Numbered from the stretch's first letter, positions 9,399 through 18,515 are shown. The stretch is 64,000 nucleotides of DNA from Streptomyces antnestii (GCF_004005495.1 NZ_RZYA01000030.1:1-64000); one strand, 5' to 3'. Notes: generated by a model from the letters alone, not told the origin. Numbers and translations are program-made.

Positions 9399-9425
9399 GG
9401 CTTCGGCGTAGTCGTGTGGCGTCCG
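9399..9425 (+). repeat. solo terminal repeat of an ISAs1-like element
   Basis: GGCTTCGGCGTAGTCGTGTG plus seven more bases matches the left inverted repeat at 47001-47027 with one difference, and similarity continues for a few bases inside. No transposase is present nearby, so this is a leftover end of the same IS family. Confidence 0.7.
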
Positions 9426-9487
9426 GTTCATGACGTTCTGCCAGCGCGGCGGCCCCGAATTCTCGTGGAGCCCAGCGGATCAGCCGG

Positions 9488-9670
9488 TCACGGCTTGTCC
9501 GGCCCCGCCGGGCTCTTGTCTTCGGTCGTCTTGACGTGGTCGCAGGTATACCGGCGGGAGATCCAGCCGGTTACCGCCGCGGCGGCGATGCCCACCACGA
9601 GCTGGGCCGGTAGCTGGGTCAGCAGGCCCCGCCCGAGGGCAGCGAGGGCATCTTCCATAAGGTCAGGCAT
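9488..9670 (-). CDS. small single-span membrane protein
   Basis: Protein of 60 residues starting MPDLMEDALAALG at the ATG at 9670, with GGAG 8 nt upstream. One membrane segment (AQLVVGIAAAAVTGWI) precedes a charged C-terminal tail with a single Cys. It is divergently arranged to the DUF742 fusion gene at 9822, with a 151 bp shared promoter region. Function unknown. Confidence 0.55.
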   Translation of the reverse strand: MPDLMEDALAALGRGLLTQLPAQLVVGIAAAAVTGWISRRYTCDHVKTTEDKSPAGPDKP

Positions 9671-9821
9671 GTGGTCTCCAAGTCCAAAGCCAGTCGGGAA
9701 ACCGGCTGCATGCCCCTCACGCTGAGCGGTGGCGTCCGGGTGCGTCCACGTTGTCCGCCGTGATGCAGGACAATGCCGAACAAGGTCCAGTTGTCCGCGA
9801 GTTGTCAGGAGGAGAGCCACG

Positions 9822-11795
9822 TTGGCGGAGGGACGGCGCACCCGCCCATGGGCAGATCCGAGGGGCGCGGATAGCTTGGCGAATGCTCGAGCTCAGTTAT
9901 TGCGTGGATGGCTGGACGAAGCCGGGCTGAGCATCGACGCACTGCGAAGCCGGCTGCTGCCCGAACACTTCGAGGACCGTCGCGTCCCCAGCCGTACTAC
10001 GGTCGCGGCGCGGCTGAGCGGAGTTGCGCTGGACGACGCGTTCGTCGAGGCCGTCGCCGACGCCTGCTCCGATGACGCCACAGAAATGGGGCGTCTGCTC
10101 GCACGCGACCGCGCGTTACGCGACACTGCCGTCGACGCGGCTACCCCGGCCGACACGATCGGAATCGTGGGAGACTCCTCTACCTCCCGCCCCGGCGACC
10201 TCATCGCCGTGCAGCAGAAGTACATCGCTACCCAGGAACGTCTCGTGCAGGCCGTGGAGCGAGCCGCTGCACTGGAACGAGAACGCTCCGGCACCCACCA
10301 GCTGGTCCTGGTCCTCCTCTCCTTGGTCGACAAACTGCACCGCGACATCGACGACCTCAGTACCGAGGCCATGGACACCTCCGCAGACCTGGCACCGACG
10401 AGGACGCTGCAGCAGATCCGAGCAGAGCTCTCCCGCAGCGAGCAGCAGCGACAGACAGCCGAGAAAGAACTGGAGCGGGCACGCTCCGAGCGCCGCAGGG
10501 CCGATCGCCTGGCCCGGGAGGCAGCCGAGCAAGTCCGCACCCTGCAGGCCGAAATCGACAAACTGCGGGGCAATGCGGCACCTGCAGAAGCCGAGTCTCA
10601 TCTGGTGGCACCTGTCCCGATCCAGCAGGACAACAACACGTTTGAAGCGGCTGCGGCCGACATCGATACGGCGCTGGTCAAGGCGGCTAGGCACCTGGAC
10701 GAGAAGGCGGAACAGCTCGACCATCTGGCCGGTGAGCTTCACCAGGACAACCCGCTGGACATCTCGCTCACCTCGAACGATACGCCGGACAACTCGCAGA
10801 TGTCCGAACCGGATGCGGTCGACCTGACACCCGAACAAGTCGTCGACAAGGTCCAGGCTCTGCTGACCGAGGACGGAGCTGACGACACTGCGCAGGGCCT
10901 GCTTCATCTGGCGGGGCGGAGTCTGCCCGCGACGGAGGTGTTGCGAGGAGCCATCATGCTGCGCGACATCAACCTTCCCGATGCGGCAACTCAGCTGCTT
11001 GACGCTGCGATCGGCAGGACTCGGCCGGTTGAGATGCCAGCGCTGATCAGCGCGCTTCGAGCCAGAGGGCAGGATGCTGAGCTGTATCAGCTGCTGAATC
11101 AGTTGGCGCGGCAGTGGTCGGCATCGGGCCTCACCGAGGTTGTCACCTCGCTGCGTAAGGAGGCCCAGGACTCCGACGCCTACCAGGTGCTCAGCGCCGC
11201 GGGCAGGGATTGTCCGCCTTTGGAGGTGTTAGAGCTCCTGGAGCGAGTGGCAGTGTACGACGCCGACTGGGTGGTGGACGCGGCCTGCCGAGACCGCCCG
11301 CTGAATGAACTGCCTTCCCTTGAAGAAGCCCTCCGCAACGTCAGAAAGGCCGATGCGGGCAAAGTCGCCTCGGCGTACGAGCTACGAAAGAGGGCTGCGT
11401 CTCGTGAGCCTTCAATCGCTCCAGGCCCCCGCCCCACAAGTCTCTTGGTGGACAACTATGAGGAAAACGGCGAATACCCCCTGGTGCGGCCTTACTCGAT
11501 AGCTGGCGGCAACCCGCGGCGCCCGCACCGTACGCTTCCCAACGAGGCAGTCGTGCGTACCACTGCCAGCCCTGACCAGATCCGCGGCCTCCTAACGGAA
11601 CACCAGCGCATATGCAACTTGTGCCGAGACCCCTACGACGTCGACGTCACCACCATCGCTGACCGACTGAGCATCCCTCTCGGGGTCACCCGAATCCTCG
11701 TAGCTGACCTTGCAGAATCCGGCCTCGTACAGATCCATGTTCCGGCGGCTGACAGCCATGCGGACGATGATACGGATCAACGCGCCGGGCGCTGA
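9822..11795 (+). CDS. HTH-like/coiled-coil protein with C-terminal DUF742 domain
   Basis: Protein of 657 residues from a TTG at 9822, preceded at 8 nt by a very strong AGGAGGAGAG. N-terminal region of about 10-95 looks like a helix-turn-helix module (LRGWLDEAGLSIDALRSRLL). A long coiled coil occupies about 133-250, an acidic linker follows, then helical repeats at about 340-545. From about 554 it reads VRPYSIAGG, later GLLTEHQRICNLCRDPYDVD and SIPLGVTRILVADLAESGLV, the pattern of DUF742. DUF742 is normally a stand-alone protein of about 120 residues in conservon operons with a Roadblock protein and a small GTPase. Neither is present here, so the fusion is unusual. Probable cytoplasmic signalling or regulatory protein. 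Confidence 0.75.
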   Translation: MAEGRRTRPWADPRGADSLANARAQLLRGWLDEAGLSIDALRSRLLPEHFEDRRVPSRTTVAARLSGVALDDAFVEAVADACSDDATEMGRLLARDRALRDTAVDAATPADTIGIVGDSSTSRPGDLIAVQQKYIATQERLVQAVERAAALERERSGTHQLVLVLLSLVDKLHRDIDDLSTEAMDTSADLAPTRTLQQIRAELSRSEQQRQTAEKELERARSERRRADRLAREAAEQVRTLQAEIDKLRGNAAPAEAESHLVAPVPIQQDNNTFEAAAADIDTALVKAARHLDEKAEQLDHLAGELHQDNPLDISLTSNDTPDNSQMSEPDAVDLTPEQVVDKVQALLTEDGADDTAQGLLHLAGRSLPATEVLRGAIMLRDINLPDAATQLLDAAIGRTRPVEMPALISALRARGQDAELYQLLNQLARQWSASGLTEVVTSLRKEAQDSDAYQVLSAAGRDCPPLEVLELLERVAVYDADWVVDAACRDRPLNELPSLEEALRNVRKADAGKVASAYELRKRAASREPSIAPGPRPTSLLVDNYEENGEYPLVRPYSIAGGNPRRPHRTLPNEAVVRTTASPDQIRGLLTEHQRICNLCRDPYDVDVTTIADRLSIPLGVTRILVADLAESGLVQIHVPAADSHADDDTDQRAGR

Positions 11796-11815
11796 GGAGT
11801 CACTCCCCAGCCTGC

Positions 11816-12083
11816 TCAGTGACGGATCCTTCGATACGGAGCAGTCGACACCTCGTTCCACGGACGCTCGCCTCCGAAGCCCGACATCTCGCAGAGGACG
11901 AACCCCTCGGCCTCGGCCAGACGCCGCCGGAACGCGGGCAAGCCGCTGTAGGACCAACTCACAGGTGAAGGGGATCCCGTCGCCGGGACGGATGGTGTAC
12001 CCCGAGCCATCAAGATGGCTCCCAATCGACAGGCTCGGCCAGGCTGATGGGCACGCCACTGGCACGGGGGCTGGTCTTGGCAA
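11816..12083 (-). pseudogene. decayed gene of unknown family
   Basis: One frame reads GSHLDGSGYTIRPGDGIPFT with CELVLQRL, and after a shift near 11935 another frame continues PAFRRRLAEAEGFVLCEMSG to a stop at 11816. The two pieces join smoothly and look like the 3' half of a real protein. I do not recognise it. It overlaps no other supported gene. Confidence 0.35.
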
Positions 12084-12128
12084 CGTAAACCGTTCCGACT
12101 TTCCTGCCGATGTTTTGTTGGCCGGTGA

Positions 12129-12335
12129 TCAGTCGGCTTGTGGTTCTGTGTCAGCGTAGTGGGCTGCCTCGTACTCGGTGGGGCTGATCATGCCCAGACT
12201 CGAGTGCAGCCGGCGGCTGTTGTACCACTCGACCCATGCGGCGGTGGCGTACTCGACGTCGGAGACGGTTCTCCAGGGTCCGTCGTGGAAGACCCTGATG
12301 CGGATGCACTGGGACTTGTAGAGGCCGTTGATGGT
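12129..12335 (-). pseudogene. IS3-family transposase OrfB C-terminal fragment
   Basis: The minus strand reads TINGLYKSQCIRI, then VEYATAAWVEWYNSRRLHSS and LGMISPTEYEAAHYA before the stop. This is the classic end of the rve integrase domain of IS3-family OrfB, with the final catalytic Glu region lost upstream. About 68 codons remain of some 300. The sequence beyond 12335 is unrelated debris (12336-12683) in which I see no gene. Confidence 0.8.
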
Positions 12336-12683
12336 CGCCAGCAGGTGTAGTAGGCGACCTCGGCCGGCGTCAGGACAGTGAGGTCACCGAAGACGTACAG
12401 CAGCGCGGCCGCGCGGTACCCCCGGCACGGAGGCCGGGGTCTACTCGGGAGAGTGGCCCAGCAAGGCCTTGAGTACGACACAGAAGGGCACGACACGTCA
12501 CCGCCTGATTCCAGGCCTACCGGGCGGCGAATTCGCGTCAACTCTCACCGCCCGGGGTGAGACGCAGTGGGACACCAGCGGACCACAACGGACAACGATG
12601 ACCGCCAACGCCCGTGACCGGCATTGGCCGACGGCCGTACCTGCGTTGTTTTGGCACGTCGCCCCTGCGCAACACTCCCCGGT

Positions 12684-12880
12684 ATGACGAGCTTTCAACG
12701 AAGGAAGGACATCGGCGACGCCCACGAACAGCGCGTCGCGCGGGAGCTGGACATCCGCGGGTGGACCGTCGACGACTGGGGCCAGGGCGTACTGAGCCCC
12801 ACCGTCAGTGCCGCACTACGCAGCACCGACAGCTTCCTGCGCTGGACCCCCGACCTCATCGCCGCCCCGTGCGCCTCGAG
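12684..12880 (+). pseudogene. truncated nuclease-like protein
   Basis: Starts MTSFQRRKDIGDAHEQRVAR and continues GWTVDDWGQG ... RWTPDLIAA before running into the 3' flank of the dgo operon. The spacing of a Glu near residue 15, the GWxVxxxG segment and the terminal PDLIA resembles the start of PD-(D/E)XK nucleases of phage and plasmid origin. The catalytic ExK part is missing, so it is a 5' fragment cut by the insertion of the dgo segment. Confidence 0.4.
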
Positions 12881-12899
12881 GGGTACGCGGGAACGCCGA

Positions 12900-12931
12900 G
12901 AGCCCCGCGTACCCGAAGGCACGCGGGGCTC
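12900..12931 (-). terminator. terminator of the dgo operon
   Basis: Perfect 11 bp stem GAGCCCCGCGT with a 10 nt loop, 15 bp past the dgoT stop codon on the minus strand. The arms are exact reverse complements. Confidence 0.75.
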
Positions 12932-12946
12932 CTCGCCGGCCCGGAG

Positions 12947-14320
12947 TCAGGCCGTCGCCTTCAACTCCCCGTGCTCCGCGACCCGTTCGACACGGCCCAC
13001 GAGGAACACGTACGACAGGATGCCCACCACCGTGACCCCCGTCATGTACGCGAAGCCCGGGGCGAAACTGTCGTCGGTGATGATCATGCCGATGACGATC
13101 GGGGTCGCGATCGACGACAGGTTGCCGATGAAGTTGAACATCCCGCCGGTCAGGCCGAACAGCCGCTGCGGGGCCATGGCGGAGACCAGGGACCACGTGA
13201 TCGACGCCAGGCCGTTGCCGAAGAACGCCACCGACAGGAACACGATGACCAGCGCCGTCGAGTCCGTGGCGCTCGCCCCGACCATCACCGTGCTCAGCAG
13301 CAGGCCCGCGATGATGGGCCCCTTGCGCGCCGCGCCGAGCGAGACGCCGCGCCGCAGCAGGAAGTCCGAGAGCACACCCGAGGTCAGCACGCCGACCAGG
13401 GCGGCGACGAACGGCAGCGAGGCCAGGAACCCGGACTTGATGTAGTCCATGCCGCGGTAGTCGACCAGATACGTCGGGAACCACGTCAGGAAGAACCACA
13501 GCGTCGACGTCAGACAGAACTGGCCGAGGTAGATGCCCCACAGCTTCCGGCGCCCGAGGACGGTCGCCAGGTCGGAGCGGGTGATCCGCGCCCGCTGCGG
13601 CCGCTCCCGCGTCGCGTCGACCAACCCGCCGCCGGCGCGGATCAGTTCGACCTCCGCCTCGTTGGCCCGCGAGTCGCGCGGCTCCCGGAACCCCGCGTAC
13701 CAGACCACCGCCCACAGGACGCCGACCACGCCCGTGGCGATGAACACCCAGTGCCAGGAGACCAGCGCCTGCAGCCACGACAGGACCGGCGTGAGCAGGG
13801 CGAGGCCGATGAACTGGCCCGACGTGTAGAAACCGATGGCCGTCGCGCGCTCCCGCTCCGGGAACCACACCGTCGCGATCTTGCTGTTGATCGGGTACGC
13901 GGGCGCCTCGAACACACCGACGAGCAGCCGCAGCACGATCAGCGCCACGAAACCGCCGATGACGCCCATGAACAGCGTCGCCAGGGACCACAGGGTCAGG
14001 CACACCGGGTACAGCACCCGCGGTGGCACCCGGTCCACCAGCCACCCGCCGGGAATCTGCAGCGCGGCGTACGTCCAGCCGAACGCCGAGAGCAGCAAGC
14101 CCTGTTGAGCCGTCGTCAGGTCGAGCTCCCGCGCGATCTCGGGCAGCGCGATCGACAGGTTGGAGCGGTCCAGATAGTTGATCACGACGGTGACGAACAG
14201 CATCACCGCGATCAGCACCCGGAAGCGCGATGCCCGCGCGCCGACACCGGCACGGGCCTGCGCTGTCTGCGTGGTCTGCGTGGTCTGCGTGGGATTCGTA
14301 GGATTCGTGGGATTCGTCAT
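12947..14320 (-). CDS. dgoT: D-galactonate MFS transporter
   Basis: Protein of 457 residues with about 12 membrane segments, of the anion:cation symporter branch of the MFS. Visible features are VVINYLDRSNLSIALPEIAR at the first helix, the GWLVDRVPPR loop and SDFLLRRG after helix 8. I chose the ATG at 14320 (MTNPTNPTNPT), 7 nt after the dgoD stop; a longer form would lie inside dgoD. It is the last gene of a four-gene dgo operon, so D-galactonate or a close aldonate is the likely substrate, taken up with protons. The N-terminal TNP/TQT repeat is low complexity. Confidence 0.85.
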   Translation of the reverse strand: MTNPTNPTNPTQTTQTTQTAQARAGVGARASRFRVLIAVMLFVTVVINYLDRSNLSIALPEIARELDLTTAQQGLLLSAFGWTYAALQIPGGWLVDRVPPRVLYPVCLTLWSLATLFMGVIGGFVALIVLRLLVGVFEAPAYPINSKIATVWFPERERATAIGFYTSGQFIGLALLTPVLSWLQALVSWHWVFIATGVVGVLWAVVWYAGFREPRDSRANEAEVELIRAGGGLVDATRERPQRARITRSDLATVLGRRKLWGIYLGQFCLTSTLWFFLTWFPTYLVDYRGMDYIKSGFLASLPFVAALVGVLTSGVLSDFLLRRGVSLGAARKGPIIAGLLLSTVMVGASATDSTALVIVFLSVAFFGNGLASITWSLVSAMAPQRLFGLTGGMFNFIGNLSSIATPIVIGMIITDDSFAPGFAYMTGVTVVGILSYVFLVGRVERVAEHGELKATA

Positions 14321-14327
14321 CGTCCGC

Positions 14328-15476
14328 TCACCACTCCGCGACGGAGCCGTCGGCGTGCCGCCACACCGGATTGCGCCAGCGATGCCCTTCCGCGGCACGC
14401 TCGGCGACGTACTCCTCGTTCACCTCGATGCCGAGCCCCGGCCCGTCCGGAATGGCCACCTGACCGTCCCGGTACGTGAACACGGCGGGGTCCACGAGGT
14501 AGTCGAGCATGTCGTTGCTGGTGTTGTAGTGGATGCCGAGGCTCTGCTCCTGGATCGTCGCGTTGTAGCAGCCCGCGTCGATCTGCAGACAGGCCGCGAG
14601 CGCTACCGGCCCCAGCGGGCAGTGCAACGCCAGGCCCACGTCGTAGGCCTCCGCCATGTGCGCGATCTTCCGGGCCTCGGTGATGCCGCCGCAGTGCGAC
14701 GGGTCGGGCTGCACGATGTCCACGGCCCCGGAGGCGAGCACCGACTTGAAGTCCCAGCGAGAGTACAGGCGTTCGCCCAGCGCGATCGGGATCGGCGAGT
14801 TCCGCAGCACCTCCGCGAAGCCGTCGACGTGCTCGGACAGCACCGGCTCCTCGACGAACATCAGCCGGTACGGCTCGAGTTCGCGCAGCAGCACCTTCGC
14901 CATCGGCTTGTGCACCCGGCCGTGGAAGTCGACGCCGATGCCGACGTCCGGGCCCACCGCCTCCCGCACTGCCGCCACGTTGGCGATGCAACGGTCCACC
15001 TTGTCCCAGGTGTCGAGGTACTGCAGCTCCTCCGTGCCGTTCATCTTCACCGCGCTGAACCCGCGGTCCACCACGTCGCGCGCGGCCCGGGCCGTCTCCG
15101 CGGGACGGTCGCCGCCGATCCACGAGTACACCTTGATCCGGTCCCGCACCCGGCCGCCGAGCAGCTCGTGCACCGGCACGCCGAGCGCCTTGCCCTTGAT
15201 GTCCCACAGGGCCTGGTCGATGCCGGCGAGCGCGCTCATGTGGATGCCGCCGCCGCGGTAGAACCCGCCCCGGTACAGCACCGTCCACAGGTCCTCGATC
15301 CGCGACGGGTCCTGCCCGATCAGGTAGTCCGAGAGCTCCTCGACCGTGGCGGCCACCGACGCCGCCCGGCCTTCCAGGACCGGCTCGCCCCACCCGGTGA
15401 CGCCCTCGTCCGTCTCGATCTTCAGGAAACACCAGCGCGGCGGCACCTGATACGTCGTCAGCGACGTGATTCTCAT
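14328..15476 (-). CDS. dgoD: D-galactonate dehydratase
   Basis: Enolase-superfamily protein of 382 residues that removes water from D-galactonate to give 2-dehydro-3-deoxy-D-galactonate. Motifs in order: LYRGGFYRGGGIHMSALAGI, WDIKGKALGVPVHELLGG, the metal-binding Asp of GVDFHGRVH, Glu of FVEEP, Glu of ALGERL, and the catalytic His of HCPLGP. Length equals the family. The start ATG overlaps the dgoA stop (ATGA). Together with dgoA and dgoK this gives a complete De Ley-Doudoroff-type pathway. Other sugar-acid dehydratases are possible, but the context strongly favours galactonate. Confidence 0.92.
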   Translation of the reverse strand: MRITSLTTYQVPPRWCFLKIETDEGVTGWGEPVLEGRAASVAATVEELSDYLIGQDPSRIEDLWTVLYRGGFYRGGGIHMSALAGIDQALWDIKGKALGVPVHELLGGRVRDRIKVYSWIGGDRPAETARAARDVVDRGFSAVKMNGTEELQYLDTWDKVDRCIANVAAVREAVGPDVGIGVDFHGRVHKPMAKVLLRELEPYRLMFVEEPVLSEHVDGFAEVLRNSPIPIALGERLYSRWDFKSVLASGAVDIVQPDPSHCGGITEARKIAHMAEAYDVGLALHCPLGPVALAACLQIDAGCYNATIQEQSLGIHYNTSNDMLDYLVDPAVFTYRDGQVAIPDGPGLGIEVNEEYVAERAAEGHRWRNPVWRHADGSVAEW

Positions 15477-16159
15477 GGCTTCCTCACTCCTGTGTTTCTC
15501 AGGCCTGTGTCCCTCACGCCTGTGTCCCTCGTTCCTGCAACGGAGCCGTCCGCGTCCCGGCCGACGGCTTCCTGCCAGATCCGGCGGAGTTCACGGGCCC
15601 GGGCGCCGACCACCTCGGCCGGGTCCCCCGGCCGGTACAGGCCGGAGCCGAGCCCCACCCCCGCCACCCCGGCCGCGGCCCACGCGGCGAGGTTCGTCCC
15701 GTCGACGCCGCCGACCGGTACGAGGCCGACGTCCGGCGGCAGCACCGCCCGCCACGCCTTGACCCCGTCGATGCCGACCGAGTCCGCCGGGAACACCTTC
15801 AACTGCCGGGCGCCCGCCCCGATCGCGGCGAACGCCTCGCTGGGCGTGGCCACCCCCGGGTACGGCGTGAGGCCCGCCCCGACCGCGGCGGCGATCACCG
15901 CACGGTCGCAGTTCGGCGCGACGACGATCCGCGCCCCGGCGGCCCGCGCCCGCGCGACGTCGTCCACGGTCAGCACGGTGCCCGCGCCGATCACACACCG
16001 TTCGCCCAGCGCGTCGGCGAGCAGCCGCACGCTCGTGAACGGGGCGGGGGAGTTGAGCGGCACCTCGATCGTGGTGACCCCGGCCTCGGCGAGAGCCCGG
16101 CCCACCCCCACGACCTCGGCGGGCTCGACCCCGCGCAGAATCGCGATCAGCCCTGTCAT
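15473..16159 (-). CDS. dgoA: 2-dehydro-3-deoxy-6-phosphogalactonate aldolase
   Basis: KDPG-family class I aldolase of 228 residues. It cleaves 2-dehydro-3-deoxy-6-phosphogalactonate to pyruvate and glyceraldehyde 3-phosphate. Schiff-base Lys121 is in QLKVFPAD and the general acid/base Glu32 is in IEVPLNSP; the phosphate-binding GVDG and GLGSG loops are present near the end. It overlaps dgoK upstream and dgoD downstream by 4 nt each. The C-terminal tail of about 20 residues repeats RDTG/RNTG units and is probably unstructured; the DNA there is a short tandem repeat. Confidence 0.9.
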   Translation of the reverse strand: MTGLIAILRGVEPAEVVGVGRALAEAGVTTIEVPLNSPAPFTSVRLLADALGERCVIGAGTVLTVDDVARARAAGARIVVAPNCDRAVIAAAVGAGLTPYPGVATPSEAFAAIGAGARQLKVFPADSVGIDGVKAWRAVLPPDVGLVPVGGVDGTNLAAWAAAGVAGVGLGSGLYRPGDPAEVVGARARELRRIWQEAVGRDADGSVAGTRDTGVRDTGLRNTGVRKP

Positions 16160-17190
16160 CGTCCTGGTGTCCCTTCCAGCCGTACGTCCTCGTCCTGGCG
16201 GCCGCGGCCGGAGGCAGGGCCGAGGAGGCCCGCCCGGTCCGCGATCCGCCACAGCCCCTTGGCGGTGACCTCCTCGCCGAGCACCGTGGTCCGCACGCCG
16301 TGCCGGGCGAGCGCCTCGGCGTAGCGCCGGCACAGGTCGGGCGCGCCGCACAGCACGACTTCGGGCGCTGTGCCGACGGCCTCGGACGCCGTGCTGGGCA
16401 GCAGATGCGCCACCTCGTCGGCGATCAGCACGCCCGAGACGTAGTCCGGCAACGAGCCCGCATCGAGCAGCCCGTCGAGCACCAGCGGCCGCGCGGCGAA
16501 CAGCTCGGCGGCCAGGCCGCGCGACCGTCCGGCGGCGAGGCCGCGCGCGAAGGCGGCGTCGTCCCGTACGGAAGACTCGGCGGTGCGGGCGAGGATGCCG
16601 TGGCGGGTCAGCAGGCCGTACAGCTCGCCGGACATCGCGGTGGCGAACCCGGTCACGCGCCCGTCGCCCTCGATGCGGACCCACTTGCTGTGCGTCCCGG
16701 GCAGCACGACGGTGAGCGCCTCCCCGTAGCGCTCGGGCCCCAACTCGTCGATGATTCCGACAAGTTGGGTCTCCTCGCCGCGCATCACATCGCCGGGTGC
16801 CGCGTCGTCCGAGGCGATCCGCAGCCCCGGCACGAGGTGCAGCACGCCCGCGCGGTGTTCCACCCGTACGAGCGTGCCGGAGCCGACCGGCGCCGGCACG
16901 GTGCGGTAGCCGCTGTCGACCCAGCCCTGTGCGCTGCCGACCATCCCGCAGGCGATCACGGGGACGCGCGGGTACGCGGTGAGCCAGTCGCCGCAAGCCT
17001 CCCGCAGCGCCTCCTCGTACGCGGCCGCCCGCGCGGCCGGGTCGTGGGCGTCGATGCCCTCCGTCGTGGCGAGCAGCCCACGCCCCGACCTGCGGGATTC
17101 GAGAATGCGGCCGGCGGCATCGAGCAGCCAGGCGCGCCGGCCGGTGGTGCCCCAGTCGAGCGCGACCAGGCCCGGTTCGGTGTCCGTCAT
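16156..17190 (-). CDS. dgoK: 2-dehydro-3-deoxygalactonokinase
   Basis: ASKHA-fold kinase of about 344 residues that phosphorylates 2-dehydro-3-deoxygalactonate. The DgoK pattern is clear: LVALDWGTTGRRAWLLDAAG at the start, CGMVGSAQGW, RGEETQLVG and LPGTHSKWV. I take the ATG at 17190; a GTG at 17199 is an alternative and neither has an obvious ribosome binding site. It is the first gene of the dgo operon and is transcribed away from the IclR regulator across a 65 bp gap containing palindromes. Its stop overlaps the dgoA start (ATGA). Confidence 0.9.
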   Translation of the reverse strand: MTDTEPGLVALDWGTTGRRAWLLDAAGRILESRRSGRGLLATTEGIDAHDPAARAAAYEEALREACGDWLTAYPRVPVIACGMVGSAQGWVDSGYRTVPAPVGSGTLVRVEHRAGVLHLVPGLRIASDDAAPGDVMRGEETQLVGIIDELGPERYGEALTVVLPGTHSKWVRIEGDGRVTGFATAMSGELYGLLTRHGILARTAESSVRDDAAFARGLAAGRSRGLAAELFAARPLVLDGLLDAGSLPDYVSGVLIADEVAHLLPSTASEAVGTAPEVVLCGAPDLCRRYAEALARHGVRTTVLGEEVTAKGLWRIADRAGLLGPASGRGRQDEDVRLEGTPGR

Positions 17191-17201
17191 GGGCGTCACT
17201 C

Positions 17202-17246
17202 TGGGAGGCGCATCCCAATAATGCGAACACCGTCCCTATATATAGG
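17202..17246. promoter_or_regulatory. dgo divergent promoter with palindromic operators
   Basis: The gap between dgoK and the IclR gene contains a perfect 12 bp palindrome CCTATATATAGG (17235-17246) and an inverted repeat TGGGA-N6-TCCCA (17202-17217). Either could bind the IclR-type regulator. The TATATA core is also AT-rich enough to serve as a -10 region in this GC-rich genome. Confidence 0.6.
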
Positions 17247-17255
17247 ATCAGGGTC

Positions 17256-18017
17256 ATGGCTGACACTCCGGCGCCCGGCACGCAGACACTCGCCCGAGGT
17301 CTCGCGGTCATCCGTGCAGTCGCGGACGGCGCGCACGACCTCCGTACCCTCGTCGAGCGCACCGGCCTGGGCCGCAGCACGGCGCACCGCCTGACCCAAC
17401 TCCTCATCATCGAGGGGTACTTGAGGGGCGGCCGCGACGGGTACACCCTCGGCCCCACGCTCATCGAACTCGGCTTCCAGGCCCTCCACGGCAACCCGCT
17501 GCCGGTGGTTGCCCGCCCTGTCCTGGAGGAACTCTCCGCGCAGCTGCACGACACGGTGCACCTCGCTGTACGCGACGGGGACTCCGTCCTCTACCTCGAC
17601 AAACTCCCCGGCACGCGCGGCGCGGAGATGCGCTCCCGCATCGGCCACCGCATGCCGCTCACCCGCACCGGCGTCGGCATGGCCCTGCTCCTGGACTCCG
17701 AACCCGAGTGGCGGCCCCGCTACCAGGCCGAGGCCCCCGCCCAGCCCGACCAGGTCCACGCCCAGGACCTGAACGCGTTCCTGACCCGCATGCGCGCGTA
17801 CGCAGAGGCGGGCGTCGCCAAGGACCTCGAGGACAACGAGCCCGGCATCCGCTGCGTGGCCGTCCCCATCCGCGACGTCACCGCCACGATCACCGGCGCC
17901 ATCAGCATCTCGGCCACCCGCCCGTACATGCCGCCGGCCCGCATGCAAGGCCTCACGACGGTGATGACCAAAGCAGCCCAACGAATCTCAGTGGCGCTGG
18001 GCTACAGGGAACCGTGA
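17256..18017 (+). CDS. IclR-family regulator of the dgo operon
   Basis: Protein of 253 residues: winged helix-turn-helix at about 10-70 (RTLVERTGLGRSTAHRLTQL) and an IclR effector domain at about 85-250, with DSVLYLDKLPG and the Cys-containing GIRCVAVPIRD motif near 206. Length fits the family. It is divergent from dgoK and overlies the palindromic operator, so it most likely controls the operon with galactonate or the deoxy-keto acid as effector. GntR-type DgoR proteins do this in enterobacteria; IclR members are common for the task in actinobacteria. Confidence 0.88.
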   Translation: MADTPAPGTQTLARGLAVIRAVADGAHDLRTLVERTGLGRSTAHRLTQLLIIEGYLRGGRDGYTLGPTLIELGFQALHGNPLPVVARPVLEELSAQLHDTVHLAVRDGDSVLYLDKLPGTRGAEMRSRIGHRMPLTRTGVGMALLLDSEPEWRPRYQAEAPAQPDQVHAQDLNAFLTRMRAYAEAGVAKDLEDNEPGIRCVAVPIRDVTATITGAISISATRPYMPPARMQGLTTVMTKAAQRISVALGYREP

Positions 18018-18515
18018 ACGCGGCGCCGGCCACCCCAGGTCGGTGCGCCGGTCCGTACTCCCCAACCCCCACGCCCGAATACCTGGTGTTTTCAGAACCC
18101 CGTGTCAACGTGCGGGCAAGGGCTGCGCAAGGACCGGGCACCTAGCCCGGCCAGCGCAAATCGTCGCTCCGCGCAGCGATGCGAGAGTCCATGGCCCTGT
18201 CGCCTGTCAATCACCTCCAAGCGCCCGGCGGCGGGGGTCTCAGTCGGCTCTACCTTCTTAACCAGGTTGATCGAGCCATTCGTAGGTTGGGTCGCCCAGG
18301 GGTGCCGGGTGTGGCTATCAGCCGGTCGGCTGCTGTCTCGTGGCTCTGCAGGCTTCGCCGCCCAGCACCCCACGACGACTCGGCCGCCGATGAGGAAGTG
18401 CGAACACGTCGCTGTGTAGAGCGATGCCGGCGCGGTCGTTGGTCGCCGACGCCGACCGGCGACGGGCGGACCTCCGTGTCAGGGTGCCGCCAGAGGTGTG
18501 CTGCGGGTGTGCGCA
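18018..18515. other. intergenic region without a supported gene
   Basis: 498 bp between the convergently read IclR and LysR genes. Several short open frames exist on both strands but none has a credible start or a recognisable motif. The minus strand holds one TTGACA near 18110 with no convincing partner. Probably decayed sequence at a junction of two imported blocks. Confidence 0.4.

Noticed and set aside
12614..16268. Long open frames on the plus strand across the dgo operon
   Set aside because: They mirror the minus-strand dgo genes in a GC-rich genome and encode Arg/Ala/Gly/Pro-rich strings without motifs. The minus-strand genes have full family signatures.
18092..18373. 93-codon minus-strand frame after the IclR gene
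   Set aside because: Some segments look protein-like, but there is no ribosome binding site, no motif and no coding bias that stands out.
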